From Reyranella sp. CPCC 100927 (GTDB taxonomy: Bacteria; Pseudomonadota; Alphaproteobacteria; Reyranellales; Reyranellaceae): 64,000 bases of DNA. The DNA lies in the NCBI RefSeq assembly GCF_007859315.1, contig NZ_VOHA01000006.1:62001-126000 (forward strand). Direction: 5' to 3'. The translations under genes and the position numbers were made by a program. Position 1 is the stretch's first letter, and each line of letters begins with the position of its first letter. Positions 7,633-16,830 of this stretch are shown here, piece after piece. Under the pieces are notes generated by a model that saw only the letters and a list, made by a program, of their open reading frames with translations, searched no databases and was not told where the DNA came from.

Positions 7633-8073
7633 ATGACGCAGGCTTCCTTCGACGCCGACCGCGGCGCAGCGAAGACGGCGGTACGCACCTGGACCATCGC
7701 GGAACTCGCGAAGGAATTCGGTGTCACGCCGCGTGCCATTCGCTTTTACGAGGACGAAGACTTGATTGCGCCGGCGCGCCAGGGCACCAGCCGCATCTAC
7801 AGCGCCGGCGATCGGGCCCGGCTGGGCTGGATCCTGCGCGGCAAGCGGCTGGGCTTCAGCCTGGGCGAAATCAAGGAGCTGCTCAACCTCTACCACTCGG
7901 ACCGCTCCGGTGTGCAGCAGATCAGGGGCGTGCTGCGCAAGAGCCGGGAGCATATCGCCGAACTGGAGAAGCGGCTGCGGGACCTGCGCACGCAACTCGC
8001 CGAATTCCGCGAGGTCGAGGCCCACGCCATGGAATTCCTGCATGATAAAGGGGTAGATTCAGAAGACGGATGA
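7633..8073 (+). CDS. MerR family regulator (LiuR-like) of acyl-CoA metabolism
   Basis: A 146-aa DNA-binding protein. The winged HTH opens with RTWTIAELAKEFGVTPRAIR near residues 18-37, then FYEDEDLIAPAR and the wing SRIYSAGDRARL. A long dimerisation coiled coil (about 95-135) ends the protein without metal-binding cysteines, as in regulators that sense acyl-CoAs or other organic ligands. I chose the ATG at 7633 because the open frame further upstream runs through the operator and terminator. The promoter spacing predicts a nearly leaderless mRNA. It lies 85 nt before the acyl-CoA dehydrogenase gene and probably controls both genes through the palindrome. Confidence 0.88.
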   Translation: MTQASFDADRGAAKTAVRTWTIAELAKEFGVTPRAIRFYEDEDLIAPARQGTSRIYSAGDRARLGWILRGKRLGFSLGEIKELLNLYHSDRSGVQQIRGVLRKSREHIAELEKRLRDLRTQLAEFREVEAHAMEFLHDKGVDSEDG

Positions 8074-8158
8074 CAAAAGCCAGGAGACAGGCTGGATTCG
8101 TTGCTCTTTTCGTCTCCTGACTTCTGCTTTTCGTCGTCTGGAAAATGGGGGACCCGCC

Positions 8159-9946
<1,788 letters not shown>

Positions 9947-9950
9947 TAGC

Positions 9951-10034
9951 CTGGGAGCGCGGGCCTCGGGCCCGCATCAAGGTGAAGGCTTTGCTTTCGT
10001 CTGATATGAGCGGGCGGGACGCCCGCGCTCCCAG
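9951..10034. repeat. REP-like palindromic element, family A, copy 1
   Basis: An 84-nt element bounded by a perfect 14-bp inverted repeat (CTGGGAGCGCGGGC at 9951-9964, its complement at 10021-10034), with inner GC-rich stems. A second copy lies in opposite orientation at 12752-12829. It sits between two convergent genes and could act as a terminator. Confidence 0.8.
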
Positions 10035-10037
10035 CAA

Positions 10038-10640
10038 CTAAGAAACGACCTTGCCGTGGCGGTGCCAGCTGATGGCGTCGTCGAGGCGGTCGTCGCCCCA
10101 GAAGCGCTCGCCCTGCACGACGAATGTCGGTGCGCCGAACACGTTCAATTGTCGCGCTTCGGCCGTGGCGGCGTCGTAGGCCTGCCCGATCGCGTCACCC
10201 TGGGCCGCGGCGATCACGCGTGCCGGGTCCTGGCCGATCTCGCGCAGGGTTGCCGACAGGTTCGGTTCGCTGCCGGCTTCCTGTCCTTCCTGGAACCAGC
10301 GCCGATAGGTGCCCCGCACATAATCGGCACACCAGCCCTCGCGCTCGCCCAGCACCGCGACACGATTGGCAAGGTCGAAGTCTTTCAGCGGATAGGGCGC
10401 CGGCACCCGCACCGGCAAACCATGCAGCGCCGCGCGGCGCTCCACGTCCCGCCACATGTAGGCCATCTTGATGGGCTTGGTGGCGAAGGGAACATTGTCC
10501 ATCTCGCGCATGATGGTGCGCACCGAGAACGGCCGCCAGCGGAAGCGGACGTCCGTCCTCCGCGCGACATCAGGCAGTCGCATCACCGTCAGGTACGTGT
10601 AGGTGCTGCCGACGGAGAACCAGAAATCGATATCGGCCAT
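10038..10640 (-). CDS. DsbA-family 2-hydroxychromene-2-carboxylate isomerase-like protein
   Basis: A 200-aa thioredoxin-fold protein of the kappa-GST / HCCA isomerase group. It opens MADIDFWFSVGSTYTYLTVM, where the catalytic Ser of FSVGSTYTY replaces the CxxC of DsbA, followed by RWRPFSVRTIMRE and the late FGAPTFVVQGERFWGDDRLD that is diagnostic for the family. It isomerises aromatic ring-cleavage intermediates or conjugates glutathione. The chosen ATG at 10640 follows GGGGAGCGTC. Neighbouring gentisate dioxygenase and 2OG oxygenase genes fit an aromatic-degradation context. Its actual substrate is unknown. Confidence 0.88.
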   Translation of the reverse strand: MADIDFWFSVGSTYTYLTVMRLPDVARRTDVRFRWRPFSVRTIMREMDNVPFATKPIKMAYMWRDVERRAALHGLPVRVPAPYPLKDFDLANRVAVLGEREGWCADYVRGTYRRWFQEGQEAGSEPNLSATLREIGQDPARVIAAAQGDAIGQAYDAATAEARQLNVFGAPTFVVQGERFWGDDRLDDAISWHRHGKVVS

Positions 10641-10749
10641 GACGCTCCCCGAAATGTGCGCCGCAGTATTGGGATGCACGCGGGGCGGTACAAGCCTGCC
10701 GATGCGGGGATACTTGCTTTCGATTGGTGATCGCGCCGACTATCACCGG

Positions 10750-11721
10750 ATGCCGGACGCCTCGACCACCGTGCAGATCGCCACTGCATTGACCCGTCGG
10801 TTGATGGACAGCCCGACCGACGGCACTGGCCCGATGCCGGAGATGGCGTTCGTGCAGCACATTGCGACGCGTGCCGCCTGGCGCGCCGGCGGTGGCGATC
10901 GCCGGTTCGAACCGCTCGCGGCGCGGGTAGGCGCCTGGCCGAATGACGGTTGCCGCTACGACGCGGCCGTCCGGCTGGCGCGGGATTATGTGATGCTGGT
11001 CGATGCGGCTCATGTGCCGGGACCCTATGCAGCGCGCGTCGCGGCGGAGTTCGACGATGCCCTGGCGTTGGCGCCTGTTGTGATCATGCTGCCAAGTTTC
11101 GAGACACTGGATATGGTCGACCTGTTGCGCGTGCGTGCGACGGCAGTGCGCGTGATCGGGCTGCGCGAGCGCGCCACTGACGCCGACGGCGCATTGTGCA
11201 CGCCGGCCGAGTTCTTATGGCACGATCTTGACCATGTGCGCTTCATGGTGCGCGAGGATCTTGCCGCGTTGGGTGTTACTATTGCCGATGCCTACGGCGC
11301 GCCGGATGCGACCGGCGGGCGCAGCACGCTTGACGATGCGACCGGTACGCACCGCTGCATCTTGGCGGCAGCCATCACCGCGCTGGCAGTGCGGCGCGCG
11401 GCTCATGCGCGGTTGATGCTCCGGGCCACGCACACCGTCGATCGTCTGCTCGCCGGCTTGATCCGGTTTGAACGCGATCGAGGCCAGGTCGCCGCCGCCG
11501 CGCGCCTGACGTTGTTCGAAGTCTGCCACGAGAAGTCGTTCACGCCTGTGCCCGAGATCCTGCGCAGGGAACTGGTGAACGATGCACACGCAGCCAAGAT
11601 CCGCCATAAGCTGGCACGGCGATTCTGGGGCGATGCCGTCGATCCGTCGCTGGCCGCCCATCTCGATGCGGCGCGTACGATGCTGATGGACCTGCTGGAC
11701 GATCGGGTAAGGGGGACGTGA
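10750..11721 (+). CDS. protein of unknown family with an HDLDH motif
   Basis: A 323-aa protein (from the ATG at 10750; 10702 is an alternative start) that I do not recognise. It is soluble, Ala/Arg-rich and probably helical. The striking element is FLWHDLDHVRFMVREDL, with H158, D159, D161 and H162. Together with later FEVCHEKSF and DAHAAKIRHKL this looks like a helical metal site, although no known family is matched. The stop codon abuts the ATG of a 2OG-Fe(II) oxygenase with no spacing, so the two are translationally coupled and probably work together. The pair sits between two inverted REP-like elements. Confidence 0.7.
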   Translation: MPDASTTVQIATALTRRLMDSPTDGTGPMPEMAFVQHIATRAAWRAGGGDRRFEPLAARVGAWPNDGCRYDAAVRLARDYVMLVDAAHVPGPYAARVAAEFDDALALAPVVIMLPSFETLDMVDLLRVRATAVRVIGLRERATDADGALCTPAEFLWHDLDHVRFMVREDLAALGVTIADAYGAPDATGGRSTLDDATGTHRCILAAAITALAVRRAAHARLMLRATHTVDRLLAGLIRFERDRGQVAAAARLTLFEVCHEKSFTPVPEILRRELVNDAHAAKIRHKLARRFWGDAVDPSLAAHLDAARTMLMDLLDDRVRGT

Positions 11722-12687
11722 ATGGTGGACCTGCCGCTCGTCGATTTCGGGGCGTTGGCGGCTGGCGACCCGCAAGCGCGGCGGGCGCTGCTGGACGCCA
11801 GTCGCGATGTCGGCACGTTCCTGCTCACGGGTGCGGCTGACCTGCATCGCAAGGCGCTGGCGTCGGCGCATCGCTTCTTCGCGCTCGATCCCGCGATCCA
11901 GCATGATCTGGATATCGCACGCTCGCCGCATTTCCGCGGCTTCAGCGTCATGCACAACAAACGTGACTGGCGCGAGCAGATTCATTTCGGTCACGAACGG
12001 CCGGCGCGCACCATCAGGCACCCGTGGGACCGCTTGGACGGCCCCAACCAGTGGCCTCCCGAGGCGGCGCTGCGCGCCGGCATTCAGGCGGTGATCATGG
12101 ATGCCGAGAGCATCGGTCAGGTGCTGTTGGGCGCTCTGGTCGAGGAGATCGGGGCGGTGCCCGGCGCGTTCGGCGCTGTGCCGGACGATGCGTATACGTT
12201 GATGAAGTTCATCCGCTACCACGTGCAGCCTGGCGATGGCGTTGCCCGCCGCGGCGTGGCGCAGCACTGCGATTTCTCATGGCTGACCCTGCTGGTGCAG
12301 GATTCTGTCGGCGGGTTGCAGGTGATGGACCGCCGGGGACGCTGGATCGATGTGCCGCCAACGCCGGAGACTGTTGTGGTCAATATCGGTGAGCTGCTGC
12401 AGTTCGCGACATGGGGTGATCTGTTCGCCGCGCCGCATCGTGTGGTCAACCCCTCGCGCTCACGGGACCGGCTGTCGGTGCCGATGTTCATCAACCCGTC
12501 ACTGGCGCAGACGGTCCACCGGCATGGGCCGCGGCCCGCGGCGCTGTCGTGGCCGGACTCAGCGCATGTTCACCGTGTGCTGCCGCTATCGATGATTGTC
12601 GATGCCGGCGTCGAGCACGTGCATTTCGGCGCCGCGGAATGGCGCCGCAAGGGCGAGAACATCTGGTGCGCCGAGTGTTGTGCGTAG
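11722..12687 (+). CDS. 2-oxoglutarate/Fe(II)-dependent oxygenase, isopenicillin N synthase-like
   Basis: A 321-aa oxygenase with a jelly-roll core. The iron ligands are H182 and D184 in QHCDFSWLTLL and H239 in AAPHRVVNP, and the 2-oxoglutarate-binding R250-x-S252 lies in RDRLSVPMF. The N-terminal part LPLVDFGAL and the DIARSPHFRGFSV segment are typical of the DIOX_N / IPNS group, which contains ethylene-forming enzyme and other hydroxylases. It begins one base after the stop of the unknown HDLDH-motif gene, so the pair forms an operon. Substrate unknown. The C-terminal CAECCA tail is Cys-rich and unusual. Confidence 0.9.
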   Translation: MVDLPLVDFGALAAGDPQARRALLDASRDVGTFLLTGAADLHRKALASAHRFFALDPAIQHDLDIARSPHFRGFSVMHNKRDWREQIHFGHERPARTIRHPWDRLDGPNQWPPEAALRAGIQAVIMDAESIGQVLLGALVEEIGAVPGAFGAVPDDAYTLMKFIRYHVQPGDGVARRGVAQHCDFSWLTLLVQDSVGGLQVMDRRGRWIDVPPTPETVVVNIGELLQFATWGDLFAAPHRVVNPSRSRDRLSVPMFINPSLAQTVHRHGPRPAALSWPDSAHVHRVLPLSMIVDAGVEHVHFGAAEWRRKGENIWCAECCA

Positions 12688-12700
12688 ATCGATCGCCGCG

Positions 12701-12727
12701 GTCATCCCGAGCGCCGCGAGGGACTTT
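12701..12727. repeat. half copy of palindromic repeat family B
   Basis: GTCATCCCGAGCGCCGCGAG and following bases match one arm of the family B elements at 35400, 38203 and 44097. The second arm is missing and replaced by a family A element 25 nt further on. Confidence 0.6.
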
Positions 12728-12751
12728 GAGTGGGTTCGATCAATCGAAAAG

Positions 12752-12829
12752 CTGGGAGCGCGGGCGTCTCGCCCGCTCATGTCAGATGACTGCTTCGCCT
12801 TGATGCGGGCGGGACGCCCGCGCTCCCAG
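12752..12829. repeat. REP-like palindromic element, family A, copy 2 (inverted)
   Basis: A 78-nt element with the same perfect 14-bp terminal inverted repeats as the copy at 9951-10034 and recognisably the same centre, in reverse orientation. It lies between the convergent oxygenase and gentisate dioxygenase genes. Confidence 0.8.
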
Positions 12830-12853
12830 GATAATCGCTGTGCGCGATCGATC

Positions 12854-13993
12854 CTACGCGCGACTGACCACGGTCTGGTGGCCGCCATTGTCGGGGTAGG
12901 CCTGCTCGGCATAGAGGCCCAGCGCCTGCATCACGGGCAGGTCGTTGAAAGTGAACAGGCAGGCATCGTCGCGGTCGGCGAGGTTGGCGTGCTCGTGCAC
13001 CGACCACGACGGCACCACGAAGATGTCGCGCTCCCGCCAGTCCAGGCGCTGGCCGTCGATGACGCTGTAACCCTGGCCCTTGGCGACGCGATAGACGAAG
13101 GAGCCGGTATGGCGGTGGGCCTTGGTGTGTTCGCCGGGTCGCAGCAGCTGCATGGATGCGCCGATGGTCTGCATCACCGGCCCGCCGGTGATCGGGTTGA
13201 CGTATTCCATGATGATGCCGTCATAGGGTGAGCCGTCCGATACCCGGGCGGCCTGGACCAGGGCATCGTAGGTCGGCGCCCATTCGAATTTGAGCAGCGG
13301 CGAATAAGGCTTCGTCCAGGCGTGGCGCAGATAGGCCGGCTGCACAAAGCCGGCGCCGTAGAGGCGAACCGACGAGTCCGTCGGCTGGTTGGTCTTCTGC
13401 TGCAGGTCCGGATGGACCGTGTAGAAGTTCGCATCCAGCGCATTCATCAGCGGGATGTCCAACCCATCCTGCCAGATGCAGGTCGAACCCGACGCATCGA
13501 CGCCGTGCTCGTGCCAGGTACCGTTGGGCGTGAGGACGAAGTCGTTGATGCCCAGCGTCATGCGCTCGCCATCGACGATGGTGTAGGCGCCGGTACCCTC
13601 CATGATGAAGCGCAGGGCGCTTGCCATGTGCTTGTGGCTGGTCGCGACTTCACCCGGTGCCATGATCTGGATGCCGCTGTACAACAATCCGACGGCGGCC
13701 GAGACCTCGCGGCGGCCGGGATTGACCAGCATGATGACGCGGCGGCCGGCCTCTTCGGGGCTGACCAGCTCCGGCGCCCGCAGGATCGCCGGCCGTACAT
13801 CCGACCAGCGCCAGATCATGGGCACCGATTGCGGCACCGGGTGCCAGGGCTCGATCTTGTTGGCGACGGTCCACAGCGCGCCCATCTCCTTGCGCTCCAG
13901 CGCATCGTAGTAGGCGTCGCGTTCCGGTGTGTCGGCGACATTGGCGCGGCCGGGCACCGCCTCGCGGTAGTTCTTTCTGGGCGACGCAGTCAT
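12854..13993 (-). CDS. gentisate 1,2-dioxygenase
   Basis: Bicupin Fe(II) ring-cleavage dioxygenase of 379 aa that opens gentisate to maleylpyruvate. The first cupin carries HKHMASALRFIMEGTGAYT and a WHEHG motif (metal-binding His residues). The second contains HTKAHRHTGSFVYRVAKGQGY. The opening RDAYYDALERKEMGALWTV and IWRWSDVRPAILRA match gentisate dioxygenases. The ATG is at 13993, divergent from the NIPSNAP gene over 213 nt. The usual partners, maleylpyruvate isomerase and fumarylpyruvate hydrolase, are not adjacent. The DsbA-family isomerase 3 kb away is not an obvious substitute. Confidence 0.92.
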   Translation of the reverse strand: MTASPRKNYREAVPGRANVADTPERDAYYDALERKEMGALWTVANKIEPWHPVPQSVPMIWRWSDVRPAILRAPELVSPEEAGRRVIMLVNPGRREVSAAVGLLYSGIQIMAPGEVATSHKHMASALRFIMEGTGAYTIVDGERMTLGINDFVLTPNGTWHEHGVDASGSTCIWQDGLDIPLMNALDANFYTVHPDLQQKTNQPTDSSVRLYGAGFVQPAYLRHAWTKPYSPLLKFEWAPTYDALVQAARVSDGSPYDGIIMEYVNPITGGPVMQTIGASMQLLRPGEHTKAHRHTGSFVYRVAKGQGYSVIDGQRLDWRERDIFVVPSWSVHEHANLADRDDACLFTFNDLPVMQALGLYAEQAYPDNGGHQTVVSRA

Positions 13994-14206
13994 GACCGAT
14001 CTCCGGACCGAGGATGGACCAGTTCACCGGGGACAACCCGTGAAGTCAATCACGGCGCGCTCAGGATGACACCCCGGTCGCATTCCAGCGCCACGTGCAC
14101 GCTGCGCATCGCCGGCATGCACCACGCGGCGGCGGTGCGGGATTGTCTGGTGCGTTCGCCAGGGCACGGCGTAACGTTCCCCGACCCAGAATGAGGACTG
14201 ACAGAC

Positions 14207-14842
14207 ATGATCTATGAGCTTCGCACCTACACGCTGCAGCCCGGCCTGATGCCCAAGTACCTGGAGTTGGCGGAGAAGGTGGGGTGGCCGGCCCGCGGCA
14301 ACAACTACGGCCAATGCTATGGCTACTGGACGTCGGAATTCGGCACGCTCAACCAGGTCTGGCACCTGTGGAGCTTCGACAGCTACGAGGAGCGCACCCG
14401 GCTGCGCGGCGAACTGGCGAAGAACGAGACCTGGACCAAGGAATACGTCGCCAAGATCCGACCGCTGGTTCAACGCCAGGATCTGCGGCTGCTCAACGCC
14501 GTGGTCGACGTCAAGCCGCCGGGTGCGGGATCGCACATCTACGAAGTCCGCATTTATCGCACCCTGGTCGGTCAGGCCAAGCCGTGGGCCGAGCTGATCA
14601 AATCCTATCTGCCGGTGCGCGAGAAGTATTCGCCGCTGGTCGGCCTGTGGACCGGAGAGTTTCCGCAGCCCAACGAGGCTGTCCATCTGTGGGCCTACAG
14701 CGACGTCAACGCCCGCATGGCGGCGCGGGCGGCGGCCAGCAAGGATCCGGGCTGGCAGGAATTCCTCGGCAAGTCGGGCGCGCACCTGGCCGAGCTGCAA
14801 TCGGTGCTGCTGATCCCGACCGCGTATTCGACGATGAAGTGA
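14207..14842 (+). CDS. tandem NIPSNAP domain protein
   Basis: A 211-aa protein made of two NIPSNAP/ABM-type ferredoxin-like domains. The first starts MIYELRTYTLQPGLMPKYLE and the second near residue 107 (HIYEVRIYRTLVGQAKPW). Conserved tryptophans occur in VWHLWSFDSYEER and VHLWAYSDVNARM. NIPSNAP proteins in bacteria often accompany dehydrogenases and aromatic or acyl-CoA catabolism, but their biochemical role is unsettled. The ATG at 14207 follows GAGGACTGACAG. It is 35 nt upstream of the GFA-domain gene and probably cotranscribed. Confidence 0.88.
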   Translation: MIYELRTYTLQPGLMPKYLELAEKVGWPARGNNYGQCYGYWTSEFGTLNQVWHLWSFDSYEERTRLRGELAKNETWTKEYVAKIRPLVQRQDLRLLNAVVDVKPPGAGSHIYEVRIYRTLVGQAKPWAELIKSYLPVREKYSPLVGLWTGEFPQPNEAVHLWAYSDVNARMAARAAASKDPGWQEFLGKSGAHLAELQSVLLIPTAYSTMK

Positions 14843-14877
14843 CGTCGTTCGCGGGTCCCGGCTGAAGGAGGCCATTC

Positions 14878-15225
14878 ATGGTCGAGTCGTCATGCCATTG
14901 CGGTGCCGTGCGTTTGCAGATTGACGAGGCTCCCACCGAGGTGACGGATTGCAACTGCTCCATTTGCCGGCGTTATGGCACGCTGTGGGCTTACTACGCG
15001 CCCAGGCAGGTTCGGCGAGCAGGGGCAACCGACATTTATCTGTGTCACGACAAGATGCTGGAGTTTCACCGCTGCACCGTTTGTGGTTGCGTGACGCACT
15101 GGTCCGCAATCGATCCCTCCCTGGAGCGGATGGGCGTGAACGCACGGCTCATGGAACCGCAAGTCCTGGCCGGCGCCAAGGTGCGCCGTCTCGACGGTGC
15201 GGACACCTGGAAATATCTCGATTGA
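14878..15225 (+). CDS. GFA family zinc-binding protein
   Basis: A 115-aa protein of the glutathione-dependent formaldehyde-activating (GFA/CENP-V) fold. Zinc-binding cysteines are seen in SCHCGAVRLQI, in CNCSICRRYG and in CTVCGCVTHW. The strand WAYYAPRQV and final DGADTWKYLD also fit the family. Members were first proposed to make S-hydroxymethylglutathione, but most have no proven reaction. A good ribosome binding site, TGAAGGAGG, precedes the ATG. It follows the NIPSNAP gene by 35 nt. Confidence 0.9.
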   Translation: MVESSCHCGAVRLQIDEAPTEVTDCNCSICRRYGTLWAYYAPRQVRRAGATDIYLCHDKMLEFHRCTVCGCVTHWSAIDPSLERMGVNARLMEPQVLAGAKVRRLDGADTWKYLD

Positions 15226-15377
15226 ACGGCAATGTTCAGTCGGCGGTTCCAGCCGGTGGACCGCGTGGATTTCTGACGATTCACGAGGCGCTCTAGACGC
15301 ATATTGTCCGGGCGGGACGGGGCTGCAGCGGCAGCGTCGACCAGCCCCTTGCCCGGCCTGGTCGATTCTGGCACCAT

Positions 15378-15401
15378 CGATATATACGAGTGGATATTAC
15401 G
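15378..15401 (+). promoter_or_regulatory. ModE-like operator before the DUF2325 gene
   Basis: CGATATAT-N8-ATATTACG, 24 nt, one base away from the form CGATATAT-N8-ATATAACG seen at other sites in this window. It ends 15 nt before the chosen ATG, a position expected for repression. Confidence 0.65.
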
Positions 15402-15416
15402 CTGGAAAGCGATCGC

Positions 15417-16739
15417 ATGAAGACGGCCGCTGCTTTCGATCCGATTTTGCCCGGTCCCCGACGCCGCGCGGGTGATCATGGGCACGTACTGCACATCGCG
15501 CCGTTTCCGCCGGTTCTCGTCACCAAACAGCCGGAGGCGGTGCATACACCGCAGCGACGGACGAAGATCTGGGACCTGTCCCGGAACCTGCATTGCTCGA
15601 TCGTGGGTACATGCCTGTCAAGCGGCGACCTGCGGCAGGTCCTGACCAAGGCGAGCATCGTTTGCTACGGCCTTTCCGAACATGATTTGCATGGCCAAGG
15701 GGTCTTGCTGGCGGCTCGCCATGACAATGCCGCCAAACTCCTGCACAAGGCCCTCGATAAGCGGCATCGGCTGGTCATCAGCCAGTTCGATGCGGCGAAG
15801 ACCGTCGAGCAGGTGCGCAGCCTGTGGCATGACGCCGTCAAGCGCGGCGAGATCCCCGGTGCGTACTGGGCTGCGCTCACCCATCCGGCGACGAACGATG
15901 CCCTGATCCGCGACGTCTTCGGCGAAGTTCATATGCTGTCCCACCTGGTGGGTGCCGCCAATCGCGCCGATATCCGCCGCCTGAGCGTGCTGGAAGCGGA
16001 GAATGCCGAGCTGCGGGAGAAATTGCAGCGCCAGCAGGACCTGTTGCGTGAGGGTCTCACGTCGCGCGACGCCAAGATCCGCGACCTGAGCGACCTGCTG
16101 ACCCGTCAGATTGCGGATCATGCCGGGCGCCAGAGTGTGAACACGGACAGCACCGGACAATCGACACTGACCAGGCTGGTGAGTGATCTCGAGCGGCGCC
16201 TGACGTCGGAGGTGAACAGGCGGACGCTTCTCGAAAAACGCCTGGCGAGCGCCCTGGAGGAACTGCGTCGAGAGCGTGCGTTGCGTGAAGCTGCGACGAA
16301 CAGCGAGGCGGTGCTGCGTGAGGAACTCACTACCGTCGAGAGGAGCTTGTTGCCCGTCGCAGCGGATGGCGAGGATCTGCCGACGACGCCGGTCTCGTGC
16401 CAAGGGCTGTCGCTGCTCTATGTCGGCGGCCGCCCCAATCAGGTCGGCCATCTGCGCGCATTGAGCGAGAGATTGGGCGCGACCTTTTTGCAGCACGATG
16501 GTGGTGTCGAGGATCGCACCGGCCTTCTGGCCGGTCTGGTCAGTCGTGCCGATATCGTCATGTTTCCGGTGGATTGCGTCAGCCACGAAGCGGTCACCAT
16601 GGTGAAGCGCCTCTGCCGCCAGGCGGCGAAGCCCTATATGCCGCTGCGCAGTGCAGGTATGGGTTCGTTCGTTGCGGCATTGGGTCGAACCGACATGATG
16701 GGCGCGCGTTCCGACCACAGCATCCGCGCATCCGTCTAA
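15417..16739 (+). CDS. DUF2325 domain protein with long coiled coil
   Basis: A 440-aa cytoplasmic protein. The N-terminal half has the pattern RTKIWDLSRNLHCSIVGTCL followed by Cys- and His-containing helices. Residues about 175-310 form a coiled coil rich in Glu, Arg and Leu. The C-terminal about 95 residues are a DUF2325 domain (LLYVGGRPNQVGHLRAL, LQHDGGVEDRTGLLAGLV, ADIVMFPVDCVSHEA), which resembles a receiver/Rossmann-like fold. Function is unknown. I prefer the ATG at 15417 (GGAAAGC upstream) over a GTG at 15390 because that GTG lies inside a ModE-like operator. The operator suggests control by molybdenum. Confidence 0.8.
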   Translation: MKTAAAFDPILPGPRRRAGDHGHVLHIAPFPPVLVTKQPEAVHTPQRRTKIWDLSRNLHCSIVGTCLSSGDLRQVLTKASIVCYGLSEHDLHGQGVLLAARHDNAAKLLHKALDKRHRLVISQFDAAKTVEQVRSLWHDAVKRGEIPGAYWAALTHPATNDALIRDVFGEVHMLSHLVGAANRADIRRLSVLEAENAELREKLQRQQDLLREGLTSRDAKIRDLSDLLTRQIADHAGRQSVNTDSTGQSTLTRLVSDLERRLTSEVNRRTLLEKRLASALEELRRERALREAATNSEAVLREELTTVERSLLPVAADGEDLPTTPVSCQGLSLLYVGGRPNQVGHLRALSERLGATFLQHDGGVEDRTGLLAGLVSRADIVMFPVDCVSHEAVTMVKRLCRQAAKPYMPLRSAGMGSFVAALGRTDMMGARSDHSIRASV

Positions 16740-16777
16740 GACTTGCGCCGCCGGTATCGTGGCCGGCCGCAGATTGC

Positions 16778-16809
16778 CTATCGATATATTTATTAGAATA
16801 TATCGATAG
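16778..16809 (+). promoter_or_regulatory. ModE-like operator before the first aldehyde dehydrogenase
   Basis: A perfect inverted repeat with 13-bp arms (half CTATCGATATATT) and a 6-nt spacer. Its 24-nt core at 16782-16805 reads CGATATAT-N8-ATATATCG. It ends 21 nt before the ATG of the aldehyde dehydrogenase and lies in the 91-nt gap after the DUF2325 gene. Confidence 0.75.
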
Positions 16810-16830
16810 CTCATGACGAGGAGGGAACGC

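Noticed and set aside
10896-12740. GGTTCGA / GGTTCGAT stretches resembling tRNA T-arms
   Set aside because: No cloverleaf could be built around them; one is inside a coding region and the other next to a REP-like element.
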